DNA of 58,533 bases. Origin: Chlamydiae bacterium RIFCSPLOWO2_12_FULL_49_12 (GTDB lineage Bacteria > Chlamydiota > Chlamydiia > Chlamydiales > Rhabdochlamydiaceae). The notes under the pieces are model-generated. The model saw only the letters and a program-made list of their open reading frames with translations. It was not told the DNA's origin and ran no database searches. The translations under genes and the position numbers were made by a program. Of the stretch, positions 52,602 through 58,533 are shown in pieces. The DNA lies in assembly GCA_001796315.1 (NCBI GenBank), contig MGME01000039.1:8772-67304 (forward strand), in the 5' to 3' direction. Positions within the stretch are counted from its first letter, which is position 1. Every line of letters starts with the position of its first letter.

Positions 52602-54002
52602 ATGAAACAGCAGCGAGAACATTGGGGATCGAGGATCGGCTTTGTCCTGGCTGCCGCCGGATCGGCCATCGGGTTGGGAAGCCTGTGGAAATTTCCCTTT
52701 CTCGTCGGCAAGCATGGAGGCGGCCTCTTTGTTCTTCTCTACATCTTTTTTACCTTTCTCATCTCCCTTCCCATCTTTCTCGCAGAGCTTGTGATCGGAC
52801 GCCATACCCAGCGGAGCCCCATCTTTGCCTATTCGGAGCTGAGCGAGCACTCTCCTCACTGGAAGCTTGTCGGCTGGTTCAATGTCATCACCAGCTTTAT
52901 CATTACCTCCTTCTATTGCGTCATTGGAGGATGGTGCGTCAACTACGCGCTCATGTCGCTGAGCCACTTTACAGTCGGCCGTTCCACAGAAGAGATCCGT
53001 AATGTCTTCACCGTCATGGCCCGGTCCGGCGACATCAATATCTTTTGGTTTTTGGTCTTTTTAATTTTGAATATCGGGATTGTTTACGGAGGCATCCGCA
53101 AAGGCATCGAGTACTGGAGCAAGATCTTAACGCCGCTTCTTTTTATCCTGCTCTTCGGTCTTTTCATCTACAGCACCACCCTTCCCGGTTTTGTCGATGC
53201 GGTAAAATTTATCTTTTGCCCCGACCTCTCCCTCGCATCTCCCAGCACCGTCCTCAACGCGTTGGGCATGTCCTTTTTCACCATCAGCGTCGGCCTCGGC
53301 ATCATCGTGACCTACGGCAGCTACATGAAATCCTCGGAAGACATTCCCAAAACAGGCCTCATCGTCGCTTCCATGACTGTGCTCGTCTCCATCATGACAA
53401 CGCTGATCATCTTCCCGATCATCTTCACCTTTAATTTCCCGACAGAAGGGGGGCCGGGACTGATCTTTCAAGCCCTCCCCGTTCTCTTCTCCAAGCTCCC
53501 TGGAACTCTCGTCCTCTCCACCCTCTTTTTCATCCTCGTCGTCTTCACTGCGCTCACCTCCAGCATCTCTCTTTTTGAAGTGCTCGTCGCCAACCTCATG
53601 GAGCTTCTCTCCTGGCCAAGAGGGCGCTCTGTCCTCATCTCCGCCGCCGGCACCTTCGTCCTTGGCATCCCGTCGGCTCTTGCGGGCTCCAAATACCTCT
53701 TCCCCTCCTGGACGGCCATGTACGGCCAGGGAAACGACTTTATGAACACCTTGGACAACCTCGCTTCCAACTGGATGATGCCCATTGCGGCCCTATTGAC
53801 AACCCTCTTTCTCGGATGGAATGTCAGCCGCCAGCTTATCTACGAGGAGTTTCTCAAAGGCACTTCGCTCGGTTATCTCATGAAGGGGTGGTTTTTTCTC
53901 ATCCGCTGGATTGCACCCATTGCCATCATCCTCATCATCCTCCAAGAGGGCAAAGTGATTGAATTCAACAAACTCTTCACCTTTTTCCAGAAGCAGCCAT
54001 GA
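52602..54002 (+). CDS. Sodium-dependent neurotransmitter-type (NSS) transporter
   Basis: The 466-residue SNF/NSS-family symporter has about 11-12 transmembrane helices and the family start WGSRIGFVLAAAGSAIGLGSLWKFPF, with Na+ site residues in helix 1. It should import an amino acid or similar solute with sodium; the substrate is unknown. It overlaps htpG by 4 bp (ATGA), an unusual coupling. Confidence 0.93.
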   Translation: MKQQREHWGSRIGFVLAAAGSAIGLGSLWKFPFLVGKHGGGLFVLLYIFFTFLISLPIFLAELVIGRHTQRSPIFAYSELSEHSPHWKLVGWFNVITSFIITSFYCVIGGWCVNYALMSLSHFTVGRSTEEIRNVFTVMARSGDINIFWFLVFLILNIGIVYGGIRKGIEYWSKILTPLLFILLFGLFIYSTTLPGFVDAVKFIFCPDLSLASPSTVLNALGMSFFTISVGLGIIVTYGSYMKSSEDIPKTGLIVASMTVLVSIMTTLIIFPIIFTFNFPTEGGPGLIFQALPVLFSKLPGTLVLSTLFFILVVFTALTSSISLFEVLVANLMELLSWPRGRSVLISAAGTFVLGIPSALAGSKYLFPSWTAMYGQGNDFMNTLDNLASNWMMPIAALLTTLFLGWNVSRQLIYEEFLKGTSLGYLMKGWFFLIRWIAPIAIILIILQEGKVIEFNKLFTFFQKQP

Positions 54003-55825
54003 CGCCGGGCAAACTGCAGATCCACACGGAGAACATCCTTCCCATCATCAAAAAGTGGCTCTATACGGAAAAGGAGATCTTTGTCCGCGAACTCATCTCC
54101 AATGCCTGCGACGCTCTCACAAAACTCCGCATTCTCCACAGCAGCGGCGAGGCAGCCTTTAATAGCGAAGAGGCCAGGATCGAGCTTGCCATCGATAAAG
54201 AGAAGAAGACCTTGACGTTTACCGACAACGGTATCGGCATGACGGCAGACGAGGTCGAAAAATACATTGCCAACGTTGCCTTTTCCAGCGCAGAAGAATT
54301 CGTCGCCAAATACAAGCAGAACACAAGCTCGGAGCCCATCATCGGCCACTTTGGCCTGGGATTCTTCTCGGCCTACATGGTGGCAAGGGAAGTCTCTTTG
54401 GAGACTCTCTCCTACCGCGCCGATGCCGAGCCTGTCCTCTGGAAATGCGCCGGCAGCGTCGATTACACGAGAGGGAGGGGATGCCGCGCCTCTCGCGGCA
54501 CCGCGATCACCTTGTTTCTCGACGATGACGCCCTAGAATACTTAGAAGAGGCGCGCCTCAAGTCCCTTCTTGGCCGCTACTGCGCCTTTCTTCCCTATCC
54601 CATCTTCCTCAATGCAACGCGCATCAACGACAAAGAACCCCTCTGGCTGACGGCTCCTTCTGCAATTGAAGACTCCGCCTACCTCTCCTTCTACAGAGAC
54701 CTCTATCCCCTGGATTCCGATCCCATCTTCTGGATCCACTTAAACGTCGACTACCCGTTCCACCTGCAAGGAATCCTTTACTTTCCGAAGGCGACCAACC
54801 GCTTGGACTTTACGAAAAACGCCGTCCAGCTTTTTTGCAGCCGCGTCTTCGTCTCAGACAGTTGCAAAGAGATCCTTCCCGACTATCTCACGCTCCTACG
54901 GGGAGCAATCGACAGTCCGGACATTCCCTTAAACGTCTCGCGCAGCAACCTCCAGATGGACCGTACCGTCCGCCAGCTCTCCTCTCACATCTCCAAAAAG
55001 GTGGCCGACCGGCTCACAACGCTCTACCAGACCCAACGCGAGCACTATGAGAAGATCTGGCCCGACATCGAACTCGTCGTCAAACTCGGCATTCTTCAAG
55101 ACGACAAGTTCTATGAAAAGATCAAGCCTGCCCTTCTCTTTAAAACCCTCAATGGCAGCTTCCTCGCCTTAGAAGATCTCCTTGCGCGCGCATCCGGAAA
55201 TAAAATCTTCTACACCTCCGATGAGAAGGTTCCCTCAACTCTTCTCCGCCTCTACAAAAATAAAGATATCGAGGTCGTTCTTGCCTCCTCACCGATCGAT
55301 TCTGCCCTGATGAACGCCTTAGAGGAAAAGATCAAGCCCGTCTCCTTTCAGCGCATAGACGGCGCCCTTGACAGCGCCCTTCTCGACCCTTCCAAGGAAA
55401 AGAGCCTTTTAGACAGCGAAGGAAAGAGTGAGGCCTCCCGCATTGCTTCCTTCTTTAAGCGCACTCTCTCCCTGCCTTCTGTTGAGGTCGAAGCGAGGAG
55501 CCTGGCAAGCGCCGAACTTCCCGCCCTCCTCATTCTCGATGAAAACAGCCGCCGCCTCCGCGACCACTTCTCCCTCACCGGACAAATCCTTCCCTCCGGC
55601 CTTTCGTCTAAGCGCACCCTTCTTGTCAACACCAACAGCGCTTTAGTCAACGCCATCTTCTCTCTCAAAGAAAAAGACCCGACTCTGGCCGCCGATCTCG
55701 TCCATCAGCTCTTCGACCTCTCCCTTCTCTCTCAAAAAGAGTCCGAGCCTGCCACCCTTTCCGCCTTTCTCTCGCGCACCGTTTCGCTTCTGGAAAGGCT
55801 CTGCGCCTCTCCCTCTGCTCAGTAG
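53999..55825 (+). CDS. htpG: Heat-shock protein 90 homologue HtpG
   Basis: The 608-residue Hsp90 chaperone has the N-terminal Bergerat ATP site: ELISNACDALTKLR, then DNGIGM and GHFGLGFFSAYMVA. The middle domain contains RVFVSDSC and LNVSRSNLQ, with the catalytic arginine expected there. It is slightly shorter than the typical 620-630 residues. It is coupled to the transporter upstream. Confidence 0.96.
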   Translation: MTPGKLQIHTENILPIIKKWLYTEKEIFVRELISNACDALTKLRILHSSGEAAFNSEEARIELAIDKEKKTLTFTDNGIGMTADEVEKYIANVAFSSAEEFVAKYKQNTSSEPIIGHFGLGFFSAYMVAREVSLETLSYRADAEPVLWKCAGSVDYTRGRGCRASRGTAITLFLDDDALEYLEEARLKSLLGRYCAFLPYPIFLNATRINDKEPLWLTAPSAIEDSAYLSFYRDLYPLDSDPIFWIHLNVDYPFHLQGILYFPKATNRLDFTKNAVQLFCSRVFVSDSCKEILPDYLTLLRGAIDSPDIPLNVSRSNLQMDRTVRQLSSHISKKVADRLTTLYQTQREHYEKIWPDIELVVKLGILQDDKFYEKIKPALLFKTLNGSFLALEDLLARASGNKIFYTSDEKVPSTLLRLYKNKDIEVVLASSPIDSALMNALEEKIKPVSFQRIDGALDSALLDPSKEKSLLDSEGKSEASRIASFFKRTLSLPSVEVEARSLASAELPALLILDENSRRLRDHFSLTGQILPSGLSSKRTLLVNTNSALVNAIFSLKEKDPTLAADLVHQLFDLSLLSQKESEPATLSAFLSRTVSLLERLCASPSAQ

Positions 55826-55883
55826 TAGTGAAAGATGATGACCGTAGATTGTAAAGATTTTTTTTTAGAAACGGCGAACTAGA

Positions 55884-57059
55884 ATGCTTCTTCTCTTTTC
55901 CCTTCTTTTTTGCTTCGCCTGCGCCCAAGAGCCGTCGGCGCTCTATCTCACTTTCCTCCACGATCCCGCCACTTCGATGACCATCCAGTGGCACAGCGAA
56001 AAGGAGGGGGACTCGGAGCTCCTCTTCGGAGAGGCTGCCTCCAGCGAGCGCCGCCCCGCCCGCGGCCATAGCCGCCGTCTTCCTTTTCTCGACCTCGCCA
56101 TCCACACCTTGGAGCTCCTCTCCCTTAAGCCCGACACCCTCTACTCCTTTCACTTCCCTGACAACCCCGACCGGAGCTACACCTTTCGCACCCTTCCGCA
56201 AAGGCTCACGCGAGAGGTGCGCTTTGTCGTGGGCGGAGACGCCTATTTCTCTTTTTCCCTTTTCCACCGGATGAATCAAACGGTCGCCCGTCTAAATCCC
56301 GACTTTGCCGTCATCGGAGGCGACATCGCCTACACTGCCGGCCGCCTCAATTTCCTCAAAGGCAAAAGCGATCCCTTAACCCGTTGGCTCACCTTCTTCC
56401 ACACCGTGACCGCCGATTTCACCACCCCCTCCGGCCGCATCATCCCCATCGTCCCCGTCGCCGGCAACCACGACGTCTCGAAAAAAGAGAGGCAGCAAGC
56501 CAGAGGAGCTCTGCTCTTTGACTTTTTCGCCTTTCCCCGACAGACTCTGAGCTACCGGCAGCTAGATCTTGGCAATTACGCCTCGCTCCTCCTCTTGGAT
56601 ACCGGCCACTATGCGCCCATCGAAGGACCTCAGACGCTGTGGCTGGAGGCCGCCCTTCTCTCCCGCAAGCACCTCCCCTACCTTTTTGCCGCCTACCATG
56701 TCGCCGCCTACCCCTCCTACTACCGCTTCACCTCCAAAACCTCCACAAAGGTCCGCTCTGCGTGGGCGCCCCTTTTTGAACAGTACCGCCTGACAGCGGC
56801 CTTCGAACACCACAACCACACCTACAAGCGCACCTATCCGCTCCTTGGGGGCGAGCCGCATCCCTTAGGCGTCCCTTATTTGGGAGACGGCTCCTGGGGC
56901 GTCCCCCCGCGCTCCCCTTCCCTCCACCCCTACCTAGCCAAAACAGAGCAGGACAACGCCGTCTGGCTCGTCACTCTCTCTCCCGGAGCTCCTGCGACCG
57001 CCACATCCTACCGGATCAACGGACAACCACTTGAAACTCAAAAGCTTACCAAGAAGTAA
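55884..57059 (+). CDS. Exported metallophosphoesterase (purple acid phosphatase-like)
   Basis: A signal peptide (MLLLFSLLFCFACA, AxA-type cleavage before QEP) is followed by an N-terminal fibronectin-like beta domain (residues about 18-105). The phosphoesterase domain has VGGDAYF, IGGDIAYTAG, VAGNHDVS, AAYHVAAYPS and HHNHTYKRT, which provide the dinuclear metal ligands of the PAP pattern. It is expected in the periplasm or outside the cell, hydrolysing phosphomonoesters. It starts 58 bp after htpG. Confidence 0.88.
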   Translation: MLLLFSLLFCFACAQEPSALYLTFLHDPATSMTIQWHSEKEGDSELLFGEAASSERRPARGHSRRLPFLDLAIHTLELLSLKPDTLYSFHFPDNPDRSYTFRTLPQRLTREVRFVVGGDAYFSFSLFHRMNQTVARLNPDFAVIGGDIAYTAGRLNFLKGKSDPLTRWLTFFHTVTADFTTPSGRIIPIVPVAGNHDVSKKERQQARGALLFDFFAFPRQTLSYRQLDLGNYASLLLLDTGHYAPIEGPQTLWLEAALLSRKHLPYLFAAYHVAAYPSYYRFTSKTSTKVRSAWAPLFEQYRLTAAFEHHNHTYKRTYPLLGGEPHPLGVPYLGDGSWGVPPRSPSLHPYLAKTEQDNAVWLVTLSPGAPATATSYRINGQPLETQKLTKK

Positions 57060-57091
57060 CCCTTAACCCTTTGTCTTTCAAGTTCTTGTAT

Positions 57092-57135
57092 TTATCAACT
57101 AAATAGTTGATAACTTTACTAAAATTAGGTAAAAT
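57092..57135 (+). promoter_or_regulatory. Promoter with overlapping perfect palindrome before the coiled-coil gene
   Basis: TTGATA (57108-57113), a 16-bp spacer and TAAAAT (57130-57135) suggest a promoter. The perfect 10-bp arms TTATCAACTA (57092-57101) and TAGTTGATAA (57104-57113) overlap the -35 box, so a repressor could bind there. It may alternatively be a weak hairpin after the phosphoesterase gene. Confidence 0.5.
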
Positions 57136-57167
57136 AGATATAAAGAAACAATTAATTTAATTTAGTT

Positions 57168-58533
57168 ATGGCAAACCCGACAATAAATCCGGATCACCTC
57201 TTTCTCTACAACCGGATCGAACAAGAGGTGAAGCCCCTCGATTTGTGCGATTTGCACCAAACTAAGATTCAAGATATTGTTTTCAGAGACAATTCTCTTC
57301 TTGAAGCAATTTATAGTGATCCTAAAGTGCAAGAAGTAGCAAATCGGCTCGACCGTGTGGCACATAAGAAGGTATTCTATTTGATCGAAAATGATCAGCT
57401 CGTCATCGCCGATCGAACCAATAAAACCACCTTAAAAGCAATCCCATACGACCAATTAAGTCAAACAACAAAAGACACTTGCAAGAAAGTTTATCTGACT
57501 GCTCAAAATACATATAACGAACATCTAACAGGTGAAAACTGTTTACCAAGTAAGCATTTCGCTCAACCCGCCGCTAGCGCTCACTCTCATTCAGATCTCT
57601 TCTCTTCACACGAAACAACTCATAAAAGGGGACAGAACTTATCTGCTCAACTGAATGCATTAAATTTTCAGAATTCTGATGCTTTAGTAAATAAATGTCG
57701 CGGCAGTTTGTCTCTATCTCACTCAATGAATGCGCAATGTTTCAGTCAGCAAAACTTATTGATGGCAAACCAATCAGAACAAACGAACCGTATAATTGCA
57801 AAAAATAAGGAAACGAATTCTGGTGATAGACAACAAAAAAAAGGCGAGATAAAAGAAATTACGAATAAATTAAGTCAACTTCAACAGACTCTAAATGAGA
57901 AAGAAAATGAATGCTCCACCTTGCAAAATAGAATCTCCCAACTCAGAGGCGAAATAAGCAGTATAAATGCGTCTCATGAGGGTGAAATCAGCGGATTAAA
58001 GGCTATCTATGAGGGAGATCGTAACACTAAGGAAAGCTTGCTAACTCGCGCCCGAGCTGATCTTGAGGACATGAAAGAAACGAACAAACTACTCGCTGAT
58101 AAAAAGAAAGACCTGGAGAACCGGTTGACTGGTATACAAGCTTCTCTTGAAACGAGCAATAAGAACCTAGACAGTGAAAAGGTTCAAAATGCTGACCTTA
58201 CGAATCAACAGAAAGCGTTCTCTCAACAAATCGAGGAGTTGAGGAATCAACTGAACCAAAGTAAACAAGACAGTAAAGATCTGGAAAAGACTCTTGAAAA
58301 CATTCAGAATGAGACAGCCAACCTTAAAGAAGATCGCGACAATTCTACTAAAGCCCGTACATCCAAAGAACATGAAAACTTCGCCTTGAAAGAGAAGATG
58401 AATCAACTCCAAGTCAAAATAAAGGATAGAATTGCTCATCTTAAGACTACCATCGCGGCATATGAAGACACCAATCGAAGATGCCTTCACGAGCAGGAAG
58501 AGAATCTGAACAAGGCCACCATTGCCCTTCAAA
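57168..58533 (+). CDS. Long coiled-coil protein, 3' end outside window
   Basis: An open frame of 455 codons runs to the window edge without a stop. Residues about 1-105 form a globular head (MANPTINPDHLFLYN..., VFYLIENDQLVIADR). Residues 110-230 are polar and Ser/Gln/Asn-rich. From about 230 to the end the protein is one continuous coiled coil (heptads in ISQLRGEISS, QQIEELRNQLNQ and DLEKTLENI). There is no signal peptide or enzyme motif. Base use is more AT-rich than the upstream genes, which hints at separate origin. It may be an effector or structural protein; the function is unknown. The ATG has no strong Shine-Dalgarno. Confidence 0.85.
   Translation, partial: MANPTINPDHLFLYNRIEQEVKPLDLCDLHQTKIQDIVFRDNSLLEAIYSDPKVQEVANRLDRVAHKKVFYLIENDQLVIADRTNKTTLKAIPYDQLSQTTKDTCKKVYLTAQNTYNEHLTGENCLPSKHFAQPAASAHSHSDLFSSHETTHKRGQNLSAQLNALNFQNSDALVNKCRGSLSLSHSMNAQCFSQQNLLMANQSEQTNRIIAKNKETNSGDRQQKKGEIKEITNKLSQLQQTLNEKENECSTLQNRISQLRGEISSINASHEGEISGLKAIYEGDRNTKESLLTRARADLEDMKETNKLLADKKKDLENRLTGIQASLETSNKNLDSEKVQNADLTNQQKAFSQQIEELRNQLNQSKQDSKDLEKTLENIQNETANLKEDRDNSTKARTSKEHENFALKEKMNQLQVKIKDRIAHLKTTIAAYEDTNRRCLHEQEENLNKATIALQ

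Overview
The window looks like chromosome from an environmental (Chlamydia-like) member of the order Chlamydiales. Several gene neighbourhoods match the order I remember from Chlamydia trachomatis. These are lplA-like/clpC/mnmA (CT285-287), two ptsN genes, dut, accD and sodA (CT290-294), rnc next to radA (CT297-298), and alaS, mfd, amn, efp and transketolase (CT748-752). Proteins with paired hydrophobic segments of the inclusion-membrane type and long coiled-coil proteins fit the same lifestyle. Genus cannot be settled from sequence reading alone.

Layout. 1-10.3 kb is mostly housekeeping: a Sel1-repeat protein (5' end open), proS and an lplA-like gene on the minus strand, clpC, a small alpha/beta hydrolase, mnmA and murJ. 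10.3-14.6 kb is an accessory patch bounded in part by a 116-bp direct repeat. It holds a DUF4143-type ATPase, a decayed GNAT gene, a 165-bp hairpin element and an exported, zinc-module-less Sir2-like protein. 14.6-22.7 kb is a minus-strand run: methyltransferase, amino acid permease, two EIIA(Ntr) proteins, dut, accD, sodA, radA and rnc. 23.1-28.6 kb is lineage-specific: a PhyH-like protein, a BioF-like protein lacking the PLP lysine, a nonsense-split holin-like gene, a 673-residue helical protein, and a tandem duplication that made an in-frame chimeric gene. Transketolase (minus) then faces a three-gene NHLM-type peptide export cassette at 30.8-37.1 kb: an HlyD-like adaptor, a C39 peptidase/ABC transporter and a second ABC transporter with a long N-terminal domain. 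37.3-47.6 kb carries a small membrane protein, alaS-mfd, amn, an Inc-like protein, efp and epmA. An IS66-derived element sits at the epmA 3' end. 48.4-57.1 kb carries a cation P-type ATPase, nadE, an NSS-family transporter coupled to htpG, and an exported metallophosphoesterase. The window ends inside a long coiled-coil gene.

The most distinctive non-gene content is two families of palindromic elements. One is a 180-181-bp element in three full copies, each flanked by 5-6-bp direct repeats. The other is a family with TATAC...GTATA ends (three copies of exactly 165 bp, one 70-bp copy and two half copies) in which the arms differ between copies but stay complementary within each copy. Several of these sit exactly at gene 3' ends. 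No tRNA, rRNA or CRISPR array was seen.

How the genes work together: mnmA, proS, alaS, efp and epmA serve translation (EpmA lysylates EF-P). radA, mfd, dut and rnc serve nucleic-acid maintenance. clpC and htpG serve proteostasis, and murJ the cell envelope. The NHLM cassette should mature and export a leader peptide, but no precursor gene is recognisable beside it.
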